Positions 1-11,382 are shown, numbered from the stretch's first letter. The stretch: 64,000 nt of DNA from Lycorma delicatula (GCF_047948215.1 NC_134465.1:41639946-41703945); one strand, 5' to 3'. Notes: generated by a model not told the origin, from the sequence alone. A program made the numbers and translations.

Positions 1-317
1 TTCAGCAGACAGTCACGTCTGATCGATTTATTTGGCGAGGCGAATAATCGGTCTTTGATTTCAGCGAATGTATCTGTATTCAACACTGACGCAGATATTT
101 TGTGTTCCTTGTTATTAACAGAACCGGTCTCTCTAAATTTTGCAACTAACCTTAATACTGATGTTTTTTTAGCTGCTGGTTTATCTGGGTACTTATGGCG
201 AAACAAATTTTGCACTGCAACTACTGATTTCGTACTGAAGTACGACTCAACAATGAAAACGCCTGGTGAGATTCGAATTATTACGCCTGGATTAATGAAA
301 CCGTACCTCGTTTGAGT
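1..317 (-). pseudogene. DDE transposase fragment, N-terminal helix-turn-helix region
   Basis: An open minus-strand frame without an ATG runs off the left edge of the window. It reads VFIVESYFSTKS, then FRHKYPDKPA, RLVAKFRETGSV and SPNKSIRR. This is the usual DNA-binding start of Tc1/mariner-like insect transposases: an E-x-YF opening, an RxxYP motif, the RLVxxFRETGSV helix, then the start of the second helix-turn-helix. The catalytic part would lie left of position 1. Because there is no start codon and flanking sequence on the same strand is broken, I treat it as a remnant. Family membership is pattern recognition; the frame itself is seen directly. Confidence 0.65.
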
Positions 318-1885
318 TCAATTCAACATCGGGTTTATCCGTTCATCGAAAATGTTTTTTTGTAGAACCCGTCACAATAATTAAAACGTCTCGGTTTGTC
401 TGTTCTCCTAAATTGTTGTGCTATAAGATTTTAAATTTAAATCGTGAGGAATCTTACGGCAAGATGTATATTTTACATCTCATTGTTTCGATAACTTATG
501 TATTTTTATACTTTGAATATCGGATACATCCTCTAGAATCCTAACGGAAAATCGTGGTATTTCGTTTTTAGTTTCAAAACCGACCGTTTGTTCGTTATTT
601 TTCACCCATGTCGGAATGAAGACGGTATATGCGTTTGGGGTAAAAGGTTTTGTGTGTGTTACCATTTTTCTCAAAAACTACTGGACCGATCTCGATGCGG
701 TTTTTTGTATTACATAGGTAACACTTCAGAGCAGGTTCTTTGATTAGTTTTACAGATATAAGCCGTCAAGGGCCCTGTACTAGGTATGTTTTTTCAAAAA
801 GTTTCTTTTTAATTAATATTTTAATATTAATTAAAAAGAATCTTCTCCTTCTTTAATTATCCGATTTAATTTCGTTGTGGGTTTTTAAAAATGTTTAATT
901 TTATCATTTGTTAACGGAATCATGTCAACTTTTTGCTGGGATACGGGCATTCGAAAATTTTTCCGCGAATATTTGAGTCCTTCCTAGAAACAATCCAGGC
1001 ATTTTAGATGTTAGAGAAACACGACTTCAAAGAACGAAATTAAATTACTGAAGTATGAAAAGTTTACAAGTGACAACAATAGACAAGAGTAGTGACATAC
1101 ACAACCGATAGTGGCGCTAGTAGTAGTGGCAGCGTTAATGGTGCAACCTCAGTACGAGCCTGCTCGGTTCGATTTTAAATTGCTCACCCGGTAATTTGTA
1201 AAGAGATGGAAATAGGTAGCTATGTATAAAAAGAAGTACAATTAATTTGCTGTTAATAATATGCTATTAATCTATATAATTTATTAATTCCCTCTCGTTC
1301 TTTCTGTAATAGCACTTAAAAGCGATTTATAATATTTTTGCGCATGTTTATTACAAAGGTTTGTGAGAAAGGTACAAAGTTTTTGAACGGTGAAATGTTG
1401 ACACTGTTGAAATTAATTTCATGACAAATTGATTTTATTATATAGGGCTAATTCAGGTAGATTGAGGAGAATAAACGAGTATAGGGTAGGGTCGGGGTCA
1501 TGAAATTGATAAAATTGGCGAAGAGGGGAATGAGGGACGCGGTAGATCATCGGTACATCGCTCGCCACGTGTATCACCTACATTACAGTTCTATTCGTAT
1601 GTGTCAGGATACACCAAAGCGAGGAGAGAAGCACCCGTAAACTAACACCAACAAAATTCCCCTCTCTACCGTTTGTTCTTTCATCAATACAGCCGAATAA
1701 ACATATATACGCTCACGTGCAGACACAAAACAAGTCGTTCTCTTGCCGTCATCGTGCGATACATGAAGGCCTGTTATTTGTCGTTTAATATATAAACTAA
1801 TCTTTTCTGTAATCCTCTTAGAAAAACATATGCAGTATATTCATATCGGTAAGCTCACTTTTGACGAGCAAGTTATTATTTTTGT
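318..1885. other. No gene recognised; AT-rich non-coding DNA
   Basis: A 64-codon minus-strand frame at 480-674 lies upstream of the transposase fragment, but I recognise no domain in it. The phrase at 670-710 (a run of A/T followed by ctactggaccgatctcgatg) resembles non-coding ends of insect repeats. A perfect palindrome at 803-840 is listed separately. Nothing else supported. Confidence 0.5.
803..840. repeat. Perfect 38-bp palindrome, 18-bp arms
   Basis: Arms ttctttttaattaatatt (803-820) and its exact reverse complement (823-840) are separated by two bases. It is entirely A/T except one C/G pair per arm. It could form a hairpin or cruciform. Whether it marks a MITE centre or is a chance AT palindrome is not decidable by eye. 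Confidence 0.8.
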
Positions 1886-1929
<44 letters not shown>

Positions 1930-1932
1930 TTA
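1886..1932. repeat. Trinucleotide microsatellite (TAA)n/(TTA)n, self-complementary
   Basis: A run of taa units switches to a run of att/tta units, so the two halves are complementary and the whole is a microsatellite palindrome. Confidence 0.95.
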
Positions 1933-2278
1933 CTTTAACAAAAACAAAAACAGTTGTATCCTGCGAACTTCATTATCCTTTCTAAGTTCTGAATTATTAT
2001 ATTTTTCACATAATATTAAAAAACGTTAACAACAGTGGGTTGTTTCTGCAGCACGGCTTATACAGACATACACACACAACTTAATTTAAAATATTAATTA
2101 TTTTATTTAAATATCATATTTTTCCGTTTATTAAATTCAATGATTATAACTAAAGTAAAGGCGCATACCGTATTTCATTCGCGCGGGTTTGGCGATACTA
2201 TCGGCGACGATCGGCACTGACTAAACTAATGTAATTTAACAACTTACATAGAACAAATTTCGCTTGTACGGTCGGCAG

Positions 2279-2345
2279 ACCGGTATAGCCGTGAGGCTTA
2301 ACGCATCAGCTACCGAATCGCCCGCGCGATCGAGTTCGAGACCCG
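2279..2345 (+). repeat. tRNA-like SINE head
   Basis: The stretch has a pol III box A-like segment near tatagccgtgaggc and a strong box B-like segment, gagttcgagacccgcc. Base composition is much richer in GC than the flanks. It does not fold into an obvious intact cloverleaf, so a tRNA-derived SINE head is likelier than a tRNA gene. A related GC-rich piece (cgcgggtttggcg) sits about 100 bp upstream at 2184. Confidence 0.45.
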
Positions 2346-3050
2346 CCAAACCGAGTTACTTTTTTACACTTTAAATATTATTCATTTATTTAATTCTACC
2401 GCTCACCTGTAACGTCACAACATAGCACTAGTTTTGAGTATTTATTGGGGTGGGGGTGCGATTTTGCTAAATATTTTTTGCAAATATTGTTATTTTTTAA
2501 TCATTAACAAATGCGTTTAAGAAAAATGTGACCTTAATTAGGCTAAATCTCTTATATACTGAGGGTGACCTTGATTACAGCCTCACCCCCCCCCCCCAAT
2601 CATTTTAAGTTGAAAATTTAATGTCATCAATGCCTCATATCTAGAAGTACCCTACCTCGTTTGATCAAAATCTGTCCAGTAGTTATGTAAATATAAGGTG
2701 ATTTAGAGGTCAACACATACCTACATATAAACATTAACATTCGGAAAATATCCATCTGGTTTTTTGGATTCCGTAACCGTCATGGCCATAATCACATATG
2801 GCCAAATTAGACTGATTACAATACTTTCCCTTCTAGAGCTGTACTTTTCCATCTAGATAGCGCTACAGGAGAGTGCTATCTATTCGGTCATTGCTGCTGG
2901 AAAAAGTGGGGAGGATAAGCCATGGTGGAGATCTTCCGTTGTGTTCATTCCTGGTGAGAATATGAGTTTTCACTGTCAAAGAGCGTTTGTTAGCTTGTGT
3001 GCGGTCAAAATCTTTTTTAATATTATCTGAAGTGTTGAATAGTGAATATT
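2346..3050. other. Non-coding, with poly-C tract and repeat-like phrases
   Basis: There is a C10 homopolymer near 2587. The stretch 2640-2760 contains the phrase tttgatcaaaatctgtccag, typical of untranslated ends of arthropod retroelements. No coding frame recognised. Confidence 0.4.
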
Positions 3051-3054
3051 CTGT

Positions 3055-3625
3055 TATTGTTTGTGGCGATCGAGTAAAGCAAACAGGTCTTACTTTTTAT
3101 GAAAAGTGGGCAAAATTGAAGTTAGAGCTAGAGTAGTTTATTTTAAAAGTTTTAACTCCGATGGACTTGCAAAAAAGAGTTAAATTACTCTTTAAAGGAA
3201 TCCCCTTTCGTTTTGACGGTAAAAAGTGAGCTGCTGCTGAATTTAAACATGGTTGTTATCCATTCAAGATTATGAACTCTTGAGACGCTCAAAAAAGACT
3301 GCTACGACCAACGAATTCATCACAAAATCACAATGCCATATTAAATAATCATCGACTGAAGGTACTGCGAGCTTAATGACATTGCAAACATCTCGATAGA
3401 CTGTTTCCACTACATTTTACACGATTTTTGTGTATGTGAAGTCATTTTGCTCGATGATTGCTGCATTTGTCAACATTCAACCAAAAACGCATTCAACTGA
3501 ACTTTTTTCAAGGGTTTTTATTCTTATTTAAATGCAATTTCACTGAGTCCCTTCGACTGTTTTATAACAGTAGATGAAACATGAATTCAGCAGCTTATTT
3601 GCATTAAGAATTTTGGATCAAAATT
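3055..3625 (+). pseudogene. Decayed mariner transposase fragment
   Basis: Broken plus-strand frames resemble the N-terminal half of a mariner transposase: ELNDIANISID followed by a HILHD-like helix, then FITVDET around 3570-3590, which is the region of the first catalytic aspartate. The nucleotide sequence is alignable by eye with a second copy at 26690-27600; both share the stretch aaaagttttaac, then cgatg, and gaatttaaac followed by tggttgt. Multiple stops and frameshifts. The remainder of the catalytic domain is missing, and the next 400 bp belong to a LINE tail. Confidence 0.6.
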
Positions 3626-3639
3626 GCTCTTGAAAAGCT

Positions 3640-4025
3640 AAAAGAATCAGCATACATGGAAGTAGAAGAAATTGTATAAAGTTTGCAGGTGATATGGTTT
3701 ATAAGGAATTTGGTGTAGCGTATTCCAACAGATGATTTCAGAGACAAAATGAAAAGTGAGAAATTAATGAGGAGAGGTAACAAGAATACCAGAATGATTC
3801 AGAATAAGAAAATTAACCGATATTTAATGAGAAGCAAGGTTTAAAAATGAGCAGTAGACAATCCAAAATTAAGCAACCTGGAAAGGAAATAAATTATAGA
3901 TGATCTAAAAGGAAAAAGGAACTGGCAGGATGTTAAAAACTAGAGCCAAAATTAGAGGAAAATTGAGATGGACATAGCACTATGGAACTTGCCTCAGGAC
4001 AAATAATAAAATGATATGATGATAA
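3640..4025 (+). pseudogene. 3' fragment of a non-LTR retrotransposon (LINE)
   Basis: The reading KFAGDMV near 3680 looks like the reverse-transcriptase motif C (FADD) with one Asp changed to Gly. After an internal deletion comes DDLKGKRNWQDVKN, then the end phrase tggaacttgcctcaggac followed by aataataaaatgatatgatgat. Such tails of repeated (A)TGA units are common at LINE 3' ends. Stops occur throughout. Family could be RTE-like; not resolved. Confidence 0.5.
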
Positions 4026-4387
4026 AGCAGTTTTAACTGTTTGTAAACTAGGATACAAAAATCTACTTAAATGATTTATTTTTTTCCACATTTAGTAAAG
4101 ATAATACTTTTCTCATTCTGTAAATTAGAATACAATAACTCTTTTCTACATGTGTAATTTATTTCAAAAGTTTTGAGATTTAATTCCTCAACCAAATTTA
4201 ATAAATTGCTTTGCTTAATTAAATTCACCTCTAGATATCCTGATCCATGTAAATATACAGTATAAAAGAAAACAGAACGGAAATGTTATGGAAAATTAAA
4301 TCACAAAATAAATAAAATTTAATTCATTGTTTAATAAAAATTTGTTGCTAAGATTTTGGTAATCCAATTATTCATCATTTCACAAAT

Positions 4388-4437
4388 ACCTAACATACAC
4401 ACACACACCCACACCCACACACACAACACACACCGCA
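4388..4437. repeat. (CA)n microsatellite with CCC interruptions
   Basis: acacacacaccc units, irregular, just upstream of the first exon of the DUF4485 gene. Confidence 0.9.
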
Positions 4438-4584
4438 CATTTACACAAAAAAAGATAAAAAAAGATGAAACATGAAAATTTACAGTCTTAGAAACATATT
4501 ACATTTACTGTCAATGTACATTAAGACTTAAAACATAATTAAAATTATCTTCAGTCAATTTGGAGGGATTTTAACAAAACAAAA

Positions 4585-4746
4585 ATGACTGAGTATGAAA
4601 AGAGATCGTTAAATCATATAATGTTTCCTTTGCTGAAAAGATTTCAGGAAGAATTAAGATTAGATATGGATCATGAATTTTTTGTGTATTCAGCGGACAA
4701 TTTCATTTGTAATTTAACAAATAAAAATGATTTTGAATGTTGTACG
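4585..4746 (+). CDS. DUF4485-domain protein (CEP112-like), exon 1
   Basis: This is the first coding exon of a host gene. The ATG at 4585 opens 54 codons ending in ECCT, followed by a good donor (acg|gtatgt, phase 0). Joined in frame to the next four exons it gives 256 residues so far. The DUF4485 domain spans about residues 28 to 107: DMDHEFFVYSADNF here, then RWLEKLAEES, KKNRNMYLARL and NPFNKLPPEG in exon 2. The K-[KR]-NRN-x-Y block followed by PF and P-x-P/E-G is diagnostic for DUF4485, known at the N terminus of the centrosomal coiled-coil protein CEP112. Function in centrosome or cilium is therefore family-based inference. In-frame read-through past 4746 soon becomes intron-like and stops at 4815. 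Introns of 6.4, 1.4 and 7.4 kb hold mobile elements. Confidence 0.75.
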
Positions 4747-4869
4747 GTATGTAAAATGATTTATATTTTAAGTTTTTGGTTAATTATTAATAAATGTATA
4801 TTATTGCAAGTTTAAAAATTAAAAATCCTCTGTCTGTCTCTTCTCAATATAAAACATTCAAACTAATTA

Positions 4870-5460
4870 TAATTATTTACATCATTGGTCAGGCAAACTG
4901 TAACCTCCTGTATGTAGCTTGTGCCTTTTTATTGTGGCTGTAGGTGAGATTCAAAGAAAATGTGTAGTTTTCAGTAATCCAGTTTCGATAGTTCTGCTTA
5001 TTAATATAACCACCAAAGTGAAACCAGCTTCATCTGTGAAAGACACTTGATCTAAAATGCTGTTGTCTCTAATGAAGTTCTTGAACTGTTGACAGTAGTG
5101 AACCCTTTTAGCATAAACAACAACATTTACTCATGGAAACCCTACATTTGATACGGTTAACACTAAAGTATTCTCCTCGCTGCAGTTTAGGCTGAACCTA
5201 GTGAAACCTTCTTTTCCTGGCTCAGTCTTCGCAAAGACTTACTAGGAGATCTTGTAAATGCCACTTTGTCCTGTATGATCTGCGTCATTAAAACTGACTT
5301 GTGTCAGGCATGTTTCTCGTCTAAAAATGAACCTGTTTAACATAATTTTTTTAACTAACTTCTGAATAACATTTTTTACTGGTGCTTCCTTTTGAAATTT
5401 CTCCACGAACTTTTGCTGACACACATGAGTTTTTGCCTTTAAATAAGTTTCCATCATGAA
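4870..5460 (-). pseudogene. Decayed DDE transposase, N-terminal half
   Basis: On the minus strand, from 5457 leftward: METYLKAKTHVCQQKFVEKF (helix-turn-helix start), IQKLVKK, then SLRRLSQEKKV, and after frame shifts FTDEAGFH-like, GYINKQNYRNW and TEN. This order (HTH, second HTH with SLRRLSQE, first catalytic Asp in FTDEA, then the NKQN-x-R-x-W block) is that of a widespread insect Tc1/mariner-like transposase. The second and third catalytic acidic residues are absent. It lies in intron 1 of the DUF4485 gene, antisense to it. Confidence 0.65.
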
Positions 5461-5916
5461 TACATGTTCTTTTTTTTACAACAGTTAACCCGATTTTAAC
5501 AAACGATTACACAACCTTGTTCAAAAACCAATGCTCGACATAGACAGGCATGCTCCAATGAACAATCCTAACTGCTCCAGCTTCAGTCACACCAACATCT
5601 TCGATGTTATTTAACCCACGTCACACCAGTATATGCATTTAGTATAAACTACTGAGTGATGGGACCTCTTTTAAGATGAACACTCTGTAATCAATCATTA
5701 CAGATCTCCAGTCTTACTAGAGATGTTTATTCCAACTTGTTAGTCGATAGGATTCTATGAAATATCCGGGAAAATGTTGGATAAGAATTAAATAATGACG
5801 TATGGTATCGGAAAGACAGGGCACCACTCATTATTATCTAAGGGCACAGAAAATTGTAAATGAATAATTTCTAAATCGCCGGATAGGTCGCAGAGGAGCC
5901 ATCGAATAGCCTGCCA

Positions 5917-5929
5917 GGTCTCTAGACCT
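5917..5929. repeat. Left target-site duplication of SINE
   Basis: ggtctctagacct, matched 12 of 13 by ggtccctagacct at 6217-6229 on the other side of the SINE. Confidence 0.8.
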
Positions 5930-6216
5930 ACCCACCGGGTTGGTCTAGTGGTGAACGCGTCTTCCCAAATCAGCTGATTTGGAAGTCGAGAGTTCCAGCG
6001 TTCAAGTCCTAGTAAAGCCAGTTATTTTTACACGGATTTGAATACTAGATCGTGGATACCGGTGTTCTTTGGTGGTTGGGTTTCAATTAACCACACATCT
6101 CAGGAATGGTTGAACTGAGAATGTACAAGACTACACTTCATTTACACACATACATATCATCCTCTGAAATATTATCTGAACGATAGTTACCAGAGGCTAA
6201 ACAGGAAAAAGAAGAA
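5930..6216 (+). mobile_element. Full-length tRNA-derived SINE (family A), 287 bp
   Basis: The element begins acccaccgggttgg. The pol III box A-like tggtctagtgg and box B-like gttcaagtcct lie in its tRNA-like head, followed by a non-tRNA body containing gaatactagatcgtgg and tggttgggtttcaattaacc and an A-rich end (taaacaggaaaaagaag). A 13-bp target duplication with one mismatch flanks it. At least four further copies occur here (12274, 15223, 16045, 56259), which lets the boundaries be read by comparison. Confidence 0.85.
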
Positions 6217-6229
6217 GGTCCCTAGACCT

Positions 6230-7049
6230 GTCTCCTCTGGATTACTTTTTTCGTGGTACTTGTCACTGATAATATCTATAAAACAAAACCTGCAGACATT
6301 GACGAATCAAAAAGAATAATTGACGAATCTGTTCGTGTACCACCAGACATGACAGAATAAGTTATATAAACGGATATTACTTGAGATTAGCGCACTGCCA
6401 AGCTGTCAAGGGGAAGTATTTTGAACATTTATTGTAGAAAAGTATGCTTTCAAAATTTATTTCATTATTAATTTACGATCCAAAATATTTATTTAAAATA
6501 AATATTGTTATATTTAAAGTAAATAATAGCAGTTGATATAGCCGTTTAATTTGTTGTTTTAATAATTAGTTATTGTTTATTATTATCAGTAGTATAGCAC
6601 TGTTTAAAGTTTGTTATTTTATCCATTATGAAAGTGTAATGCAATGCAAAAAAATTGTTCATGTAGGGCGTTTTACCTCGTTTTATTTTTAACACGATTT
6701 TTACGTGATTGCAACTTTTAATGCTTATAACTGGATAACGAAGGTATTAACAAAAAAATGGGTGGTTTTAACTATTGTTTTTCTTGTAAAAAGTTAAATC
6801 GAATCGAAATGTGTCAAAAAAATAAGTTTGATTCAATATGGCGGGTCCAAGGTGGCGGACAAAGATTAAAAACCCATCATAATGCAAATTTTTTAAAATA
6901 TGTATAACATCATTTCTTTCTGCCTAAAAGTATTGCTGACATGCAATATCAGCATTTTCATACCTAAATATCAAATATATATTTGTGATATATAGGTAAA
7001 ATTACCTAAATATAGGTAATTACCTATATCTATATATTATACACATTAT
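6230..7049. other. No gene recognised; intron 1 sequence
   Basis: AT-rich, with short local inverted repeats around 6985-7060 (taggtaaaattaccta and related). No coding frame supported. Confidence 0.5.
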
Positions 7050-7101
7050 ATATATAATGTGTGTGTGTGTGTGTGTGTGTGTTTATGTGTGTGCATGTGT
7101 G
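7050..7101. repeat. (TG)n microsatellite
   Basis: gtgtgt run with minor interruptions, abutting the left end of a TIR element. Confidence 0.95.
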
Positions 7102-7111
7102 TGTATGTATA

Positions 7112-8107
7112 GAGTGATCCATAAGTAGTAGACCATAGTTTGAAATCGCCATAATTTAGGCGGAAATGCATTTTCTGATAGATTTAACTTTTAATATACA
7201 GCAGAGGTGTCATATTGCAATGTTCCAAAAGGGTTTTTCTTTTTTACTGACCGCCCCCTGCAGTTTGCTGAAGAGTGGTTCACCAAGTCGGAAGAGGACC
7301 CACAGTTAGAACAGAGTGTGTGTGGGGTGTGTACTGATAAAGCCAAATTGTCCAGTAATGTAAACAGACATAATTGTGTTTACTGGCGTATGTTGAATCC
7401 AAATGCGGTAGTCTAGTACGACGTAGAAGTTTCAGCATCACAGTCCGGGGAGGTGTTATGTACCAAGGAGTCAACGACTTTTCAAAGATGATGGCGTAGA
7501 TGGTGAGAATTACCTGGATCTCATTAGAAAAACTGTTTATCCTTTACTCCGATAGACTTCTTTGATCAATTGTTGTGGCAGCAGCAAGATGGAGTTCACC
7601 CTCATTATGCCCAATCAGTACGCAATCGGTTGGACCAGGCATACCCTGGATGTTGGATCGGACATGGCGGGACAATCGAATGGTTGACCGCCCTCCTATT
7701 TTTTTTTTTTGCTTGATGATTTCACCATATAAGATTGAAGCTTGTGCATGTGATATGGGGATGTAGCGTATGAAAAATGCCATGCCTGACTTGTATTTGA
7801 ACCCAGGATCTCTGGATGAAAGGACAAAATTTACTCCCGCAACATCCACACCATACAGGACATCTAAAAGATATGATTATTGAAGAATTTTTTGCTGTTC
7901 CTCATGAAATGCGTGAAAAATCGTGTGAAAATGTACCTTTGCGATTACAGGTCTGTATTAACGCAAATGGCATGCAGGTTAATCACATAATGGAAAACCG
8001 ATATTAAAGTGTATTTTTTATAAAGTAAGTCATCTGTATTTTTCTCGTGCCTACACTGCTAGAAGTTATGCTATGTTAAAGTACAGCCTATTACTTATAG
8101 GCCACTG
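7112..8107 (+). mobile_element. Tc1/mariner-like element with degenerate TIRs and a nested SINE
   Basis: Ends gagtgatccataagtagtag (left) and, reverse-complemented, cagtggcctataagtaatag (right) are inverted repeats differing at about five positions, each next to TA, the target typical of this superfamily. Inside are transposase pieces: NVNRHNCVYW, then QQQDGVHPHYAQSVRNRLDQ and GCWIGHGGTIEW (second catalytic Asp and the WIG-RxG block), then a C-terminal LQVCINANG. An insertion of about 125 bp starting in a T tract at 7697 separates the last two. The third catalytic residue is lost and frames are broken. It is non-autonomous or dead. Confidence 0.65.
7765..7820 (-). repeat. tRNA-derived SINE (family B) fragment nested in transposon
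   Basis: Minus strand carries the shared phrase of family B: tttcatccagagatcctggg with a following ttcaaatacaagtcaggcat. It matches copies near 14148, 16822, 32357 and 40607. Confidence 0.6.
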
Positions 8108-8109
8108 TA

Positions 8110-11100
8110 TATACATATATATATATATTTTAGTTTCATTGTTTCTCATTTGCAGAATTGCCAGTCCAAAACTTCTAACTCTCCACTAGTTACTTGATAT
8201 TAATGTATCTATGATTGAAACATTTTGCTGATTTTATTCTGATTTAAATCTTTTATCTAGTATATGAAATTATAGATTTATGTTTATAACACATATTTTT
8301 TTCTCATTGATTTGAATAAAATGTTTTCATAAAGTTTTAGCATTTTCTTAAAATTTTTTAGTTGAAATTGGCGAATTATATAAAAAATTTATAACCGGTT
8401 TATAATCTCAAAATAAATTTGTTGTCAAATTAATAGACCAGATACAAATGTATTTCAGTAATTTTACACTCATCAGTAGAGCAACTGTTGTAAATTAGTG
8501 CTATGCTTGTAAAGCACCAATCAGACTAACGCTGTTTTAAGAATAGAATTATGTTGGGAATGTTGTGTGATATTTGCAAATTCATCATGAATTTATAAAT
8601 AGCTAGTTTTTATAAATTCATTCATATACATTTTTTAGTGCAGCTGGTTCAATTAACGACACGGTTAACTGCTCCAGTCAGAGCATCAGTCCTTCAGTCC
8701 TGTTCATTAATCATTTTTGTTATCCTTCCCCCTTTCCCTAAATTCTTTCTCACTTATGTGAGACTCATGGGAATTGAGTTTGTCACTGTTGCGGTTCTGT
8801 ATGTTCCTGTTACCTTTTAGAAACCAATAAGGCAAATGCTTCCTCATCGTCACAGAAGCACAGCAACTATTTTTTATGTGACCAGATTGCTAGCAGTTTT
8901 AGCAGAAATTCTTTTCTCCATAACAGCTATTTTTCACTCTGCTTTTAACTGAAATTATGAAACTATGTGGATACCATAATGGTGATGTACAGGTAAAGTG
9001 AAAAAAAACATTTTCCCCAGTGGCGGCCATAGTTAAAATTAGTAAAGGTGTTGTTCCAGAAAAATGTTTACTGGGTCTTTTCAAGGCCATGGTTTGAAGT
9101 TTTTTGTTAAATAAAAGAACCGAAAAAATGAATCAAATAAAATAGCTGGAAGCAGGATAATAATATAATTCTATGCTTTCACATTTAAGAATATGGTTAC
9201 ATGGTTTTTAAAAACCGCATTTTGCTTAAAAACTGTATTCAGTTTAACCGAATAAATAAAAATGTCAATTCAGATAATATTTTTTAGTATTATTAGATAA
9301 TCACTTAATAAAATGCCCACTTAAAAACATTATAGTTCAACGATGCATAAACTTACACAGAAACAAATAGAAAATTAGTTTTTACTAATTACCTTCTCTT
9401 TTGCCCTTCCAGCGTGTTTTTGGACAGATTTGGCGAGCAAAGATCCTTTGTTTTCTGCCATCTGCTGATCTCTACTGAAAAAACAACTAAACTGCTTTCA
9501 TATTCCTTCCACCGACTAAACTAGAAAAGGGAACAAACAAGGAACATTCCATACACATACAAAGTAAAAAAAACTACCTTCCACTAGTACACCAGGATCA
9601 GCATTGTGGGAGTGATAGTACCCTCTCTCCCTCACAGCCTCGTGTGCAGCTTCCTATGTGCGCATAACAGCCAAACACCACTCTGCTGGAACTGTGAAGT
9701 GCACAGTTCCATACAAAGATTTTTGTATATTTTTCATAAACTGGGTGATGGCCAATGATATTAAGCTAAAGGATTATATATTGTCCAAGTTTAAAGAAAG
9801 AATTAAAGAGAAAAGGACTCTTAAATGTTATCGATTATATCAAGTGGAAGTAGCGGGTGCTGCAGTTACACAAGGCCTATATGTGAGCCGCCACTGATTT
9901 TCTCTTCATTTAATGCGAGCCAAAAATATTAATCTTTATTCCATCTCAGTTACTGTATCCACATTTTTATAACGAAAAATTTTACTCTGAATCAAGAATA
10001 GTTATTTATGCTCCAGAGCTAAGAATGAAATTAACATTTTCCCCAGTGATTAATTTACCGCGTAAATTAAAAGCTTATTAATTTATATTTATCTGTCCTT
10101 GGCAGGTTCTTGATGTTAAATCTACCTTTCATAAATAATTATGTATTATAATTAACAGTAAGTGTTAATTCTCATGTAATGAATAAACTGTTGATACCAT
10201 TGATTTATACATTTTACTTTAATATAAATATTTTGAACAATATTTCTTTAATATTTGTGTTTACAATATTGTGGCCCTGTATACAAAAATTATTTTCTAA
10301 ATAACTACCTAAATGTTCCGGGTATAAGCAGTAAACTTGCAACCAAATTTTTTATTTTATTTGTATTTTTTATATTATATACATTACTTATTTTACATTC
10401 ATTATAACTGGTAAAGATTAGTCTTAGTACCAAAAATAGTCATTTGTTTAAACAATGACCATTCTGAAACCAACACCTAAGAAAATTTTAGAAGTTTAAA
10501 TGGTAGAAACGCTAATTTATTTTTTTTATACAATGTTTTTTATTAAGTTAATAAAGTTATGAAATTTTGAAATCGTACTTTTGGGAAAACATGATTCAAA
10601 TATGGTATGGTAGTTAATATAATTTTCCACAATTCATGTAGATTTGCTTCAGATAAATTATAATTTGTGATGGCACTGTAGAAAAGAACAATGTTTGATA
10701 CGGTACAAAACTCAATTTTTCCTACTCCTTGGTTCATAAAGATATAACTATTCAAGGAAGTAATTCCTTTTATGGCAAATCCTATTTACAGAATTTATGA
10801 ATAAGGGATGCTTACTGTATGCGCATATTTTTTTTCATAGGGGTGGGAGCGTAGAAAGCTCAACATTATCAGATAAGAGTTCAAGACATTAGGCCTATTA
10901 TGTAACCAGTGTATAAGAAGACTAGTTCTGGATTCAATTAAGTAGATATCGCCAAGCACCTGACATGAAGACCCTGGCAGTAAAAAAGATCTAGTAAGTT
11001 CACAACTACACCTGCAAAACTGATAACCAAACAGGAAGGATCAAGATTAAGGAAAATGAATGTGCAGTAAGAAAGAATGATACCTGTCACAGGAAATCAG

Positions 11101-11190
11101 AACAATTTACTATCTTGACCAGGACCCGTACATCTACTTAATAGAGTTGTTTAATGATGTTTTAATGTATTTATTTAATTTTTTTTTCAG
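8110..11190. other. Intron 1 sequence; no gene supported
   Basis: AT-rich with scattered short open frames. A minus-strand stretch near 8845-8945 reads C-x2-C-x4-H-x4-C (with stops), a possible zinc-knuckle remnant discussed in the findings. A 79-codon plus frame at 9658-9897 matches no family I know and is probably chance. Confidence 0.4.
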
Positions 11191-11382
11191 AGGTGGTTGG
11201 AAAAATTGGCTGAGGAATCTGTGCATGGAGTAAGGGAAAAAAAAAATCGAAATATGTATCTTGCACGACTGATTAGATCAATGCAAGAGAAGAGATTAGA
11301 AAATCCTTTTAATAAATTACCTCCTGAAGGAAAATTATTAAATGCATTCAAAGTTTTTGAAGCAGTAGGAGAAAGAGATCGG
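11191..11382 (+). CDS. DUF4485-domain protein, exon 2
   Basis: The acceptor is a strong polypyrimidine tract ending tttttttcag; the donor is cgg|gtaatt, weaker than consensus. Both borders are phase 0 and the 64 codons join exon 1 directly. It carries the core of DUF4485: RWLEKLAEES, KKNRNMYLARLIRSMQ, NPFNKLPPEG. Codon use and absence of stops over 192 bp, plus the domain match across the exon 1-2 junction (ECCT|RWLEK), make this the best supported exon of the gene. Confidence 0.8.

Noticed and set aside
1886..1932. CRISPR-like or regulatory palindromic array
   Set aside because: It is a simple trinucleotide microsatellite switching strand; no spacers or repeats of fixed length exist in the window.
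2279..2345. Intact tRNA gene
   Set aside because: Box A- and B-like segments are present but I could not form a complete acceptor stem and anticodon arm, so SINE head is preferred.
9658..9897. 79-codon plus frame in intron 1
   Set aside because: No motif, no ATG context or splice signals that join other exons, and flanks are intronic.
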